DNA from: Aphrocallistes beatrix
Lineage: Eukaryota > Porifera > Hexactinellida > Sceptrulophora > Aphrocallistidae
Direction: 5' to 3'
Length of the DNA: 64,000 bases
Assembly (NCBI GenBank): GCA_963281255.1
Contig: OY725488.1
Span: 3,044,285-3,108,284 of the forward strand
Shown: positions 23,775-34,754 of the stretch, piece by piece
Numbering within the stretch: the first letter of the stretch is position 1
Layout of the letters: each line of letters opens with the position of its first letter
Notes under the pieces: model-generated
What the model saw: the letters and a program-made list of their open reading frames with translations, nothing else
What the model was told of the DNA's origin: nothing
The model's database searches: none
Translations under genes and position numbers: made by a program

Positions 23775-24315
23775 ACAAGCGCGCTTCGTTTGCTCTCAAA
23801 GCTCAATAGGCAGAAAATTAGTGTCCGCCAGAGGCGCCCTCTGTGTACCTAGGCTCATAATGATTAATTATAAGGGAGAAAACATCCCCAAATGCTTCTG
23901 TCTTACTCTCAAAATCGAAATCAGTCAAAAATCACAAAACTTGTCATTATTTTACTTTTTGATGCGTAATAATGACGTCATAACAGAATGATTAGTCGTC
24001 ATTTTTTGATGAGAATTGTATCATATATGAGATACATTAATATATACTTTTTTATTAAAATCTCAGCCTTCTATCACATAAAATGGCTGAGTTATGGTCG
24101 AAAACAGAAATTTCTAGTTATAAAAAAGGTGACATTGACGGCATAATTCTATGATGAGTCGACATTTTCGTATGAGGTCAGAACTTAGTGAAGCCATAGC
24201 CAAAAGCCTCTAACATGCTAAAAATCAGCTTTCTGTGTCTTGCTGCTTTCTCAATCAATTTATTAAAGGGATATAAATATATATACATACAGTAATCGAG
24301 TTTAAATAGTAAGGA
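23775..24315 (+). repeat. Family A repeat, copy 9
   Basis: Head acaagcgcgcttcgtttgct, tgtccgccagaggcgccct, AATGACGTCATAACAG near 23970, a second site mutated to TTGACGGCATAA, and tail cagtaatcgagtttaaatag then taaggat. Confidence 0.82.
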
Positions 24316-24317
24316 TT

Positions 24318-24625
24318 GTACATTTATAAATCTCAAATAAGATACTACTTTCACTACAAAATGATGTCCTATCACTCTGCAATGACATAAATTGAAATAT
24401 TTTTGATTTTGAGTGATATTAATAACAGTAAGACAGACGTATTTAGAAATGTTGTCCACCTTAAATTAATCATTGTGAGCCTAGGTGCCCAAATTCCGCC
24501 TCCGCCGGACATAAACTATCCACCAGTGGTGCAACAAGAGAAAGCAAATTGCGCTTGTATCACTAAAAATTTGAGAGACCTTTTGGATTCCAGTCTAAGG
24601 CCCGTCCCTGGATCCGCTACTGTTT
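24318..24625 (-). repeat. Family A fragment, copy 10 (inverted, tail-to-tail with copy 9)
   Basis: Minus-strand matches to the head half: tttatgtccggcggaggcgg at about 24495-24515, tgggcacctaggctcacaa, ctaaatacgtctgtcttactg. The body is degraded. Confidence 0.6.
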
Positions 24626-24739
24626 AAATGTGTATTTGGTAAAGGGGCATCGAGCTATTAAATTGTATGTACTATAGTGAATCATTTAAAAAGTGAAATA
24701 TATTTTTAACCTATCAATGAACTGTATCTTAGAGTAAAC

Positions 24740-26133
24740 ATGAAAGGCAGAGAAATCGATCTAGAGATTCCCTTGCGTTCTGAATTGGAAAGAATTATGC
24801 AAAAATATCATGACGGTACTGGACACCCGGGTATCAACGCAAAAATCAACTTTATTCAGCAAAGCTATACTTGGGCAGGTATCTACAATGACACTGCATC
24901 TTATGTAAGTATTGTTTATAGTCATTTGTGATCTACCAGTTGAAGATGCCAACAAACGTGCACTAGTCACTGTTTGCTATTTTGAGCAAATATGCCGTTG
25001 TAGGGCACCTCAAAACGAAGACTTCTGAAGAAGTGATCGAAAATCTGAGGTCTACCTGGATATCGGATTACCGGATATCATTCAACATGACTAAGCAAAG
25101 GAGATTAAAGAGTAAAGTAAGGAACAATATTATAAAGATCTTGATTTTTCTCTGATTAATGTGCTTTCAACTACACTTGTCCTTTTTCGGTTTTAATTCA
25201 TTCTAGATTTTACAAGACGTTGTTTATGTATATGCTAGTTTATACTATATAAAACAGAACTACTTAGTATTTGATATATATTTCATATAAATTTCGCATT
25301 TTTTCCCCTTTACATACATTGACAATATTCAATTTTCTTATAAAAGTGTCAGAATTGCAAACAGGTGATCATTGGTTAAAATAGTCACAATTGTGCGAAA
25401 TTGTAGTCCGTAGCCATTGCAACGAATATCAACAAGAAAATATCACACGGACCAACACCTCTCAAGGTAAAGTGGGGAAGAGAATCCAGGCATCAAGATC
25501 TACTTTGTGCGATCAACGATTTAGATTTAAATGAAGTTTCAGATTTCGAATTGGAAGAGGAAATTATATCTGAAACCATGCCTTCGGAAGATGAGTCTGT
25601 CGATATGTTTGGTTGGTTTACCAACCCCAGGAAGAAATCGCTGTCATCTACGCAGCCCGAGCAGCTACCAACAAATCAGTTGTGGATTATAACAATTGTA
25701 GGCAAACCAGGCAAAATATACACTGATAAGAAATGGCAAGCAACATTGAATTAATTCCTTCATATTACTATATACTACTAAGTAATTATGCATATTGGTG
25801 ACTCTTGGCAAGCGAAATTGAATACCATTTAAATATCATGAGTTCATCTCTAATGAAAGACAATAAAAACACTAGTATTACCAAATTAAAGAGGTTACCG
25901 AACACCAAAGAGCAGGGGAAGTATTTAGGACCTCACACAGTGTCGAGGGTGACAAATAGTCATGCTGTGCTATAAAGTACTGACCCATCCAAAAAAGAAA
26001 AGAAAGCTCCACTTCACATCGCAAGGCGTTATTTTGAAACTCCCCTTAAACCATTAGAAAGGAAACGAAAAGCTACAGATATCTCAGGCTATGATTACAG
26101 CAGAAAGACAAAAACAGACTCTTCTCAGGTACT
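24740..26133 (+). pseudogene. Integrase remnant (Ginger / gypsy-type, KRBA2-like)
   Basis: MKGREIDLEIPLRSELERIM, then an H2C2 zinc-binding module KYHDGTGHPGINAKINFIQQ with SYTWAGIYNDTASYV. A core fragment YAVVGHLKTKTSEEVIENLR corresponds to the SKYxxxxPLxxKTAxEV block of retroviral-type integrases. Near 25430 a patch reads KKISHGPTPLKVKWGRESRH, and 25555-25754 encodes an acidic stretch. The C-terminal tail GKYLGPHTVSRVTNSHAVL and KEKKAPLHIARRYFETPLK, with RKRKATD, continues to 26133, where a mariner interrupts. Stops and shifts separate the pieces. No reverse transcriptase was seen nearby, which favours a Ginger-type DNA element over an LTR element, but this is not proven. Confidence 0.62.
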
Positions 26134-26135
26134 TA

Positions 26136-27474
26136 CTAGGGCGTTCAATAAGTCTTGCGGGTCATGGTATATTTCGCAAACTATAATAGTAAACAAATCA
26201 GTTTTTATCTATAAGACAACCTTATATCTTAGCTTGATTTACTGAAAATCTTAGCTAGATTGAATGAAAATTACAAATTTCTGATCAATTTATTCACACA
26301 TCATTTCAACATACTGGTAAAATTATGGCTTCCAAGGATGACAATTTTAATCTGAAACGGAGAGCTTACATTGAGTTTCGCACAAAACTCCGCGTCCAGC
26401 CGGTACTCATCTACAACGAGTTGCAGGAGGTATTGTGCATGGACTGCCCTTCCAGATCAACGGTCGAGCGATGGGCTGCACGATTTCAGTCTGGAAATAC
26501 AGACGTGTCAGATCTACCTCGATCTGGGAGACCGGTGTCCGTCAGCACCCCAGAGAATGTTGCTCTAATCGAGAGCAAAGTCAGGGAAGATAAGTGTTTA
26601 ACAATCGAGCAGTTAGAGCAGGGTATGGAGATTTCATCGGGGGCCATTCATTCCATTCTGACTACTCAGCTTGGTTTCCGATCCATTTGCGGTAAGTGGG
26701 TCCCAAATAACCTCGGCGATCAACAAAAGCTCGTACGTGTAAAGACTGCCAAGAAACTCCTGGAAACCTATGACGGTTGTGATCCTAGACGCCTAGCTGA
26801 AGTTATAACCGGGGATGAGACTTGGGTCTATTATTCAACCCCTTACAGCAAGTATAAAATGCGATCATGGGTGAGAGGGGACGAAAGACCGGCCCAAATT
26901 CCTAGGCCCGACTTCAGAAAACCGAAGGTCATGTACGTACACGATCTTCTTCAATAGTAGTGGAATAGTCTTGCAAATACCTTCTGAAAGTGGTAAAACA
27001 GTAAACGCAACGTTTTTTACAGAGAAAGTACTTCCAAACCTAATAAAAAACGTGGAAGAGCTCCGTCCCAAGGCTAAAATGAGGGGAATAAAATTATTGA
27101 TAGATAATGCTAGTTCCCATACAACCAAGCTCACTAAAAATTTCTTGGAATCAGAGGGGTTAGATTTACTTCCCCACCCACACTACTCACCAGACCTAGC
27201 TCCCTGTGATTTTTGGCTATTCCCCAAGCTCAAAATCTACCTTCAAGGCAGGGAATTTTAGTCGAAACAAACCCTCGGGTCGGCCCTGTACCAGTTCTTC
27301 AAATCCATCCCCGAAGAAGAGTACAGAAATGCATTCATAAAGTGGGTGGAAAGATCGAAACGCTGTGTAGAAGTAGGATGGGGGTATTTCGAATAAATAA
27401 TACATTGAGACATATTCTATGACATTTATTTATTATTTTATGGTATGACCCGCAAGACTTTTTGAATGCCCTAG
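26136..27474 (+). mobile_element. Mariner transposon, complete (1339 bp)
   Basis: Ends ctagggcgttcaataagtct and, on the complement, ctagggcattcaaaaagtct, both continuing tgcgggtcat. TA duplications at 26134-26135 and 27475-27476. Typical mariner length. It sits inside the integrase remnant. Confidence 0.9.
26325..27396 (+). pseudogene. Mariner transposase (D,D34D), one frameshift and one stop
   Basis: Starts MASKDDNFNLKRRAYIEFRT. The paired HTH region includes SRSTVERWAARFQSG, the linker DLPRSGRPVSVS, and the WVPNNL motif (mariner WVPHEL). The catalytic residues are Asp in ITGDETWVYY, Asp in LLIDNASSHTTK and Asp in YSPDLAPCDFWLFPKLK, 34 residues apart as in mariner. A one-base frameshift near 26940 separates PKVMY from FFNSSGIVLQIP. 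A stop at 27259-27261 follows YLQGREF, after which the frame stays open to VGWGYFE and TAA at 27394. About 357 codons. Confidence 0.9.
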
Positions 27475-27476
27475 TA

Positions 27477-28980
27477 GTTCATAGCTTCAAGATTTTAATA
27501 TTCGAAGTTCAAGCAAGAGGAATTTTGAAATTTTCTTCTAGGATTATCGGAGTCTCTTTGGATCACTCGAGAAGCCATATTCACAGACGTCAGGAATTTT
27601 AAAGTGATGATTACGCACCTTCTTTTTCACAACCATAGTTCCATTTTGATATCATATTTTGTTGTTTGTCTAAATTAATTTGATTAACGTCGATGACACA
27701 ACAATTGAATCTTCATCGTCACTCTTATCCTTCATGGGTATAATATTTTGTACTTTCGTTATTCAATGTCTTGATTCACCTGTAAGAAATCTGAAGGGTA
27801 ATATACGGAGTGGCACCTTCATTACAACGCTTCATGAAACACGACTATGTCCCAATGTTCGTTTATTCCAGTTTTTAAATGCAAAAGAGTGCAAATGTGC
27901 AAAAGAAGAACAATTTTTAAAAATTTTTTAAATTTTTTAAAAATTTAGTGATATTTCATATAGCAACCTAATTTCAATACGCCCAGCATTCTCATATGTA
28001 AGGAACTAGAAAACCACCAACACATTGTTTTTCTTACATATTGGGCAATTGAGTTGCAAAATTGTTAAATGATGCTTCTTAAGTTTATACTTGGTTTTCA
28101 AGCAAAACTATGTAAGTTCAAGTAGTGGTTTCGTGAAAGAGATCATAGGAACAAAATAATTTATGTAGAAATAAGAATGATACTTGAGTTCATTATCTAA
28201 TCTCATTGTGACATTTTCGACGTTCCCTTGCAATATGGAGTAGGCTTCTCGCATTATTTTGTTTCAGTAGAAGAGAGAGCTGATTGAGACGTTGCTTGGT
28301 TGGACTTTCGATTTTACCCAGACTTAAAAGAGCTCCAAGCGGCTAGATATGTCCACAAAGTACCGTATTTTGTGGTTCGTACCATATGACTTCATAATTA
28401 GAAATACATATACACATTCTTTAACTATATCTAATCACTAGGCGATGTAAAATATCAATACAATGTTATGGGATAACTTTGGCTATGTTCAGAGATACGT
28501 TCCCCTATCTTGTCCAAATCTCCCATTATTACTTGTATCAGCGAAAATTGGCAAATGACTAAATGCGACTTCTTGGGAAATCCATTTCAATCTATCACAC
28601 TATTCGTAAAACACGAAACCGGGGTCATTTCATGCCACCAATTAGTGAGGTATTCCATCTATTAGAACAGCTATTGTGAATCTTTTTTGAAATTTCTACC
28701 GTTGGAAAAAATTATTTGCCTTTGTTATGCCCCTTTTATCAATTATGGGACCATTTCAAAGAACGTCCGATTTTTTCGATTTTTACGATTACAACAGTTC
28801 TGTTTCAGAATTTGAAGCTGTTTTTTAATTGAAGTTATAGTCGATTGCATAAGTGATAACTTTGCAAAATATTATGCTCATACTACTTAGACTCAATGTA
28901 GCATGCGCGTTCAAAATCAGAAATATCTATTTTTAGACACACAATCTTCGTATCGCAACTATCAAAATGTAAAGCTTGCC
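27477..28980. other. Intronic sequence, nothing recognised
   Basis: May include the far side of the integrase element, but no motif supports it. An 83-codon open segment at 27680-27931 matches nothing known to me. Confidence 0.4.
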
Positions 28981-29104
28981 CCTTCTAATATTATCTACCA
29001 AATTTTTAGTAGACACTGTACGGAAGTTTTTAAGCGCAAATTAGAATGCATACATAAATACTTAATTATTGCAAATTGTAGTTCACAGTAGCTCGCTAAA
29101 TTGA

Positions 29105-30690
29105 TCTTCCCTGAATTTTCTAGGATGCGGATGCTAGCTCTCCCGGTGTAACTACCCTCGTGATACTGTTTCGCAGGACCAACAAGCGGTTCAATCCATT
29201 CTAATTCAAGTTTTCTGAAATTTTCTTCCCCAAGCAGTTTTCGAGCTAGCCGATCGACAAACTTTTCACGGAGGCCAAGTTGAGTATGGACAGCTGCTAT
29301 CGGAAAGGCTAGCTTGGGATCTTCAAACTTTAGAAGCGGGAGGGTTGAAACTCATTCCTTGGCATGTTTTGAATCGGAGGAATAAACCTCCTCAATTTTG
29401 TTGGCCATACTCTCAAAATGGTCCCAATTTCTCATAAAGCCTTCCTCTTCAGATGTCCAGCAGTACGTGCAGTATGGGCACGGATATTTTGCTGCACCTC
29501 CAAGTAAACCGCATTTCAAATTTATCACCTTGAGATCCGAGGTAAATACGTTCTCAGGCCTTGTCAAATCAATAGAGGGGAGTAGTTTTAGGATTTTACG
29601 TGAATTATCTCTTGTTTCCGGAGCCTTCGCTACAGCAACAACCAGGCATCCTTTTACGCTGTCCTTGTACTGTAACCCATGTGTGAGTTGAAAAAACCAC
29701 TTTGAGGTATCCTTCCCATGATCCAATCCCCAACGATACAATTGCGACGGTTTCGAAGGAGAATCTTCAGCAAAGTTTATCAACGATTCGATATTATTAT
29801 AATAAACGACCTCTGTTTCCTTTTCGATATAACCACTGGATTCATCATCACTACTGGATACTCTGTGCTGTAATTTTATTTGTATCTCAGAAAATATCGG
29901 GGAAATGTGGTCAGCGTTGGTAAAATACTTCGGGGACCAGCTGTTTTTATCCCACAAGCTTTCATCCAATTACAGAGCTTTCGAAGGGATTCAGTTAACA
30001 AAGAAATTTCGCTCAATAGTCGTGATAAGTCTTCTTTGGTTATGGAAGGCGATTCAAATGGTTTCCCATAGCGCCCGTTAAGAAGACGTATCTTCAAAGT
30101 GTGCATTTCAAATTGTGGAGAATTATCTTCAACTGCTCTTTTACGTAGTAAAGCCGCAACTACCTCTTCATCAATACCCTTTTTCTCCAGAAGCTCAATT
30201 GTATTTTCAATTAAGTTGACACGACTGCAGACGTGACCAATCTTTTGGGGTGATAAACAATGTTTGCAAACTTCTTGTTCACCAGGAGTTGACCAGCAAA
30301 CTCTTTTCATGGGTCGTGATAGGTTCGCACCTTCAATCTCACTAGGATGATCAGAAATTAGACCCTTGGATGAATTATGTTGAATTATTGGCCTACCTAT
30401 TTCACCAGTGTAGGTCTCGCAAATTGAGCAACCAATTCAAGTGTTTAGTCGTCACTTTGCGAGGAATTGAATGTGAACTCAATGATGCCAATTTGGGGAC
30501 GCGACCTTTCAAAATTGAAGATGCACAGCCTTTACAAATATGCTGTGGATAAAAACAAAGGTTATACTCGTATTCATAATCGATTCCATATGCATCTCTT
30601 ACTGCTTCGATTAGCTTCTCACTAAAATTACGTAGATTGTCACGGGTGTTTCTCTGTAAACAGATTCTGCATCGGTTTTCAATTGCTTGT
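29105..30690 (-). pseudogene. Second copy of the zinc-finger / PCPYC transposon-family protein
   Basis: From 30690: NRCRICLQRNTRDN, NLCFYPQHICKGCASSIL (CxxC and CxxC pairs), a TTKHLNW linker, frameshifts, then VCKHCLSPQKIGHVCSRVN. Next come HGLQYKDSVKGCLVVAVAKA with PETRDNSRKIL, FTSDLKVINLKCGLLG and KYPCPYCTYCW. After one stop near 29355 it continues TLPLLKFEDPKLAFP and TQLGLREKFVDRLARK to about 29105. It parallels the 11750-13680 gene motif by motif (APETxxN, CDLK/SDLK, PCPYC) but at low identity, so it is a different subfamily. No terminal repeats were found. Confidence 0.58.
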
Positions 30691-30988
30691 ACGTGTTTTT
30701 GTAGTCATTCATTATTTAGAGATAATATAAATTCCTGAAATAATTTATTGTTTAATATTGTATTATTCTGGTACATATAATGATATTGTATACTAGATTA
30801 GAAACATAGAATACCATTGGAATGGGTGTATCAATGATAGCTGATACGTGTGACATTAACATTCCAATATCATTGGAATGTAGTTTGTTTTAAGCAAAAC
30901 AAGGTTATTGAATCCTCGTTTTAAAATTAGATCGTATGCATCAAGCAAACCACAAAAATTCGAAATTCAAATTTAAGGTTTTCGAGAA

Positions 30989-31385
30989 CTATGAGCCGTG
31001 GGAAACGGAGAACATCGTTAGTGACGGGAATTGCTTTTTCGCTGTTTTTTTCACATTATTACGGTAGCCAGAACAGCCATCAGCAACTCAGATCAATTAT
31101 TGCCCATTTTATCGCAAGCGAAGGTATTTACGACTTGGATGGTATTTTAAATCGAAGCAATTGACACCTTGTGGATACCTTCTCACAGAAAATCTAACCT
31201 CTCTTGAAAGAACTTGGGGGTAGCGATTTTGAGTTTATTTCCGCTTCTAATATTCTCAATGTGTCGACATCTATGTGACAATTAATGATTATAGGAAGAA
31301 TGGAACTATAACTCGTGAAGTACATTGGAGCTTACTGAGAGCTAGCGCTAACTACAGCATTCTACATCACCAATTGTGGTCTTCA
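30989..31385 (+). pseudogene. OTU-like cysteine protease remnant
   Basis: Plus-strand reading EPWETENIVSDGNCFFAVFF carries the OTU nucleophile motif DGNCFF. After a frameshift come SQNSHQQLRSIIAHFIASEG, then GSDFEFISASNILNV, then TINDYRKNGTITREVHWSLL. These match the OTU order: D-G-N-C-F-F-R, a helix with QLR, then E(F/I)xxxSxxxxxxIxVY. The catalytic His block at the end is not preserved. OTU domains occur in host deubiquitinases and as cargo in several transposon groups. Broken by several frameshifts and stops; no intact protein. Confidence 0.6.
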
Positions 31386-31390
31386 CTTTA

Positions 31391-31450
31391 CAAAAATTCA
31401 TTAAATTGCATTCTAGAAAATATTTCTAGATAGTAATTTAATGAATTTTG
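31391..31450. repeat. 60-bp hairpin
   Basis: caaaaattcattaaattgca and tctagaaa pair with tttctaga and gtaatttaatgaattttg around a 4-base centre. It lies just after the OTU remnant and could be an element terminus. Confidence 0.6.
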
Positions 31451-31454
31451 TATG

Positions 31455-32570
31455 TAATTGAATATCATAACAATAATAAAAGTTCGAAATTATTTCATTG
31501 GGTATATTTATCCAGTTACGAGCAGTAATAGCGGAGGTTTTTGACTGACCAAAAAGGACCGTTGTGTACAGGTGGCTATCAATATAGAGGTTTGTAATAA
31601 TGAGAATGTTGACAATGGAATTGTTTTTTATGCACATGTGATCGCTATAGAGTGTTAGTTATGGTAGTTCAATTGTATTGTACATTTAAGATATCTGCGT
31701 AAACTCAGTTGGGTTACTCTAAACGAAAAAAATAGAAATTTCTAACTATAATTTTGCGCAAAAATAGGTTTGGCACAAAATTGACATCATTGCTAGATAC
31801 CGTAGTATAGATGCTAAGCTTCCAAATTATAATGTTAATATTGTAGGAATATTCAATTGATAATTATAATTATGAACTCGCACTTGATATATACAATAAT
31901 TTAAAAGCGCCTCAAAATCCAACGATATCGCCTCAAAATAATACAGGTTAAAATATAATAGCACATCCCTGGGCCATATGTACTTAAAATACAACGAAAC
32001 AGGTCAATTTCTTCGCATCTCCATTATTTGCTGGGTTAATTAAACATAGGTAATTTTATTTTATCAAAAATGTGATTAGTAAGCTATGCCAAGGCTGACA
32101 ACGGGCGAACAGACAAAGGTAGTTGTATGATATTATGAAAATGCAAAAGCGTTGTTAACACCTAGCGCTCTCCTGAATTACCCCTGGAGTATCTAAAGTC
32201 CAAAGTGTACTGGAATAATATCTCTAATGTGAGGAAATTCAAACGTGGAATAAGAGTAATTAAAAGCTAAACATATGGCTGGTTTAATTCATGAAAACTC
32301 TTAGTGATTAGTAATGAGATTGGAAGTTGTTTATCTCTTCTAAATGCGAGTGTTTCCCAACCGATACTGCGTTTAAATTTGAGCTCAGGAGGTTTAAGTG
32401 CAAAGAAAAAGGGACGGGTAAAAGCTCCTGAAAGAGCGATTCAGGAAAAGACGTTATATTTGATGCAATACATCAAATAGGAAGACGTGACAATATTTTG
32501 AAAGTAATAATATAGATACATTTTTTTAGCACTAATAAATTAATAAAAAATGATTAAATAAATCTTACAC
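31455..32570. other. Intronic sequence with a weak Tc1-like N-terminal trace
   Basis: Near 32089 the plus strand reads MPRLTTGEQTKVVV, reminiscent of a Tc1-family start, then breaks up; KKGRVKAPERAIQEKTL near 32405 could be the GRP hook. Too eroded to call. Nothing else seen. Confidence 0.3.
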
Positions 32571-32572
32571 AC

Positions 32573-32810
32573 TTGAGAATTTAAGATAAGAGAAAGGTTA
32601 TTTTCTTCAAGATCTGACAATATCATTAAAATATCTCTAGGGCTCGTAAAAAAACTCATCAAATCAGGACTATTGCTCAATATAATAGATTCAGCTGCTT
32701 GTTCATTTTTAAGATTATCTTCATCCAAATATTTCGAAATAGTTAAAGAGATGGATACAGAACTTACTATATGCGGCTTCATCATAGATAAAGCAAGTGT
32801 CTCAAGAAAA
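32573..32810 (-). CDS. CFAP100: CFAP100-like exon 3 (LEExNLSLIxNSQ segment)
   Basis: 238 bp. The first base completes the split codon from exon 2 (AG+T, Ser), giving KYES then FLETLAL, the counterpart of YKxFLxxLSP in the family. An acidic linker (KYLDEDNLKNEQ) leads to SFFTSPRDILMILSDLEENN and then LSLILNSQ, a close match to the conserved FTxPxxLLxxFxELEEQNLSLIQNSQ block. The acceptor is TTGTAG at 32812-32811. Two donors are possible, CAA/gtgtgt at 32572 or four bases later at gtaaga. Only the first keeps phase with exon 4 and gives the conserved NSQ-(D/E)xEETL junction, so it was chosen. Confidence 0.82.
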
Positions 32811-32814
32811 CTAC

Positions 32815-33565
32815 AAGACTAAAAGCAATGAAATAATCAATTAAAAGATTAACAAACACGATTAAGAATCAGTACTGCTATAAAATTGAGTATTTGTGGG
32901 AAGGAATTGATCCAGGATTTTTACTCAAAGAGCCAAGAGCGTGCAGACCGAGCGAAGGTAATTGGGATGTAGCCTCAAAATAACCTTTTGATTTTCAGAA
33001 GCAGAAATATATATCCACAGCTATTCTCGCCATCTATGGAATAACATTGTTATATTAATTTATCTTGCTATTGACTCATTTTAGGCAGAAATTCAAAAAT
33101 AAAATTTGAAAGTCATTAATTTAAAGAGCAGAAATTTGCGAGACATTTTACATTTATTTGCAAATTTTCTTGAGAAGTATATAGTATATCAATGAATCTG
33201 AGCATATTATGGAATAAATGCTGTCAGCTTCCAGGGGTTTTACTCCTGGACCTCACTGGAGAATTACAGCGCCCCCAGACCCCTTGCTGGATGTTGTGCT
33301 CCCACGCCTCAGAAATTTCTGGCTATTCCAGTGCCGATACGCCTTGAAAAATTCCTGGGGAAATTCTTGAGCACGTAACCAACTCACCAAAGCAATCTCT
33401 CTCAAAATTTGGAATTAAGGACATCGAACTCTTCTTATCATCCAACGTACTTCGATCTCCAGTTCTGCTCTATCAGAGCATACATTGAATACGTCTGCAA
33501 ACATTTGTGCCTCATTAAGTAAGTAAAGTAAAAGATAGTTGACTATCTGCAGTTGTAATATATTC
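32815..33565. other. Intronic sequence upstream of exon 3
   Basis: AT-rich, with a GC-richer patch at 33225-33330 (cctggacctcactgga, also similar at 48955-49000) of unknown origin. Confidence 0.4.
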
Positions 33566-33568
33566 AGT

Positions 33569-34310
33569 ACATGCGCGCTTCGCTTGCATGCGCTGCGCGG
33601 CTGGAGGACACTTTGTCTGCCGGAGGAGCACTATGGGCGCCAGGGGTCACATTGATTAATTATAGGGGAGATATCATCTTCAAATACAAGTATGTCTGTC
33701 TTACTGTTAAAATCGAAATCACTAAAACAATTTTTGATGCGTAATGATGACGTCATAACAGAGTGATGCGTGATCATTTTTGATGATAGTTGTATCACAT
33801 GTGAGATATACAGTGCCCGGACAAAAGTATTCGACCACCACAGAAATCTCCATACAAATAGTATTAAAGTGGATCTGTACATAAAGGAATATGTACTCAA
33901 ACTGTTAGAAATATTCTATTTTTGATTTCTAATTCCTAATCTACACATTCTAAATACTCATAATTGAGATCCTCAACTCAATTAGTAACTCCCAAAATTA
34001 TAAATATCTACCTTTGATACTCGGGACAAGTAGCCCCGAGTCACAGCCATTATATATGATGGCGATTAGTGAAACAAAGTGGCAGGGGTTGATAATTTTC
34101 TACATGAGAATTAGTATTTGTATTGAAAGTTTCAAAAATTATTAATTCGGATGTGTACTAGTTTACGAATCTGAAATCAAAAATAGAACACCTCTTCTGC
34201 TTGATTACATATTCCATTATGAATAGATCCACTGTAATACTATTTGTAGGGAGGTTTTGTGGTGGTCGAATACTTTTGTCCGGGTAGTGTATTAATATAT
34301 ACATTATATT
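33569..34310 (+). repeat. Family A repeat, copy 11, truncated and interrupted by a MITE
   Basis: Head acatgcgcgcttcgcttgca, gcgctgcgcggctgg, then the body with ATGATGACGTCATAACAG near 33745. Interrupted at 33811 by a MITE at the TA of gagatata. It resumes briefly after 34289 and is lost in attatattaaaa repeats. Confidence 0.78.
33811..34289. mobile_element. Tc1-type MITE (family T), 479 bp
   Basis: Ends cagtgcccggacaaaagtat and, on the complement, cactacccggacaaaagtat, both continuing tcgaccaccac; TA at both borders. The whole element is nearly palindromic. Related copies occur at 37392, 38411, 53571, 57127 and 62335. Confidence 0.82.
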
Positions 34311-34489
34311 AAAATTACATTATATTAAAATACATTATATAAAAATGAACATTTAAGTGATTATCAGATTGTGAACAAGTTAACAAGATATGCCCGAATT
34401 CTGAACAATTGAATGATCACACTCCTGATCAAAACGAGAGTTCAGATGAATATGGGGTACTAAATGTTAATCCACGTAAATAATAAGTA

Positions 34490-34751
34490 ATAAGGAGAGC
34501 AAATGTTTAACGCGGTTGTAGGATCAACCTGAAGCCTCGTCTTATAATATTGCCTACTTGTCCTCCTTAAGGGAACTAGCGGCAAAGAAAAGATACTCTC
34601 AACTGAAGCAGACAAAAATTACTCATTTTACCTGATAAATTCCATTTTTTAATGTTTTACTATCTTTCCGGTTAAATCCTCATTATTTCACTGATCTGAA
34701 CACTTATCCGGGAATAATTTTCGTTTTCGGATAATCGAGGGTTTACTGTAC
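34490..34751 (+). pseudogene. Pogo/Tigger transposase C-terminal remnant with right terminus
   Basis: Plus-strand reading EASSYNIAYLSSLRELAAKK then RYSQLKQTKITHF is the Tigger C-terminal signature (basic helix ending QxxITxFF). About 95 bp later the terminus reads cagtaaaccctcgattatcc on the complement at 34750-34728, the same end family as the MITE at 46091. The 5' half of the element is gone. Confidence 0.62.
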
Positions 34752-34754
34752 TGT

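Noticed and set aside
24740-26133. LTR retrotransposon or retrovirus-like pol
   Set aside because: Only integrase-type motifs are present, without reverse transcriptase, RNase H or LTRs nearby; kept as a Ginger/gypsy-type integrase remnant.
32089-32490. Tc1 transposase N-terminus
   Set aside because: Only two short motif-like stretches in broken frames; not enough to support a gene.
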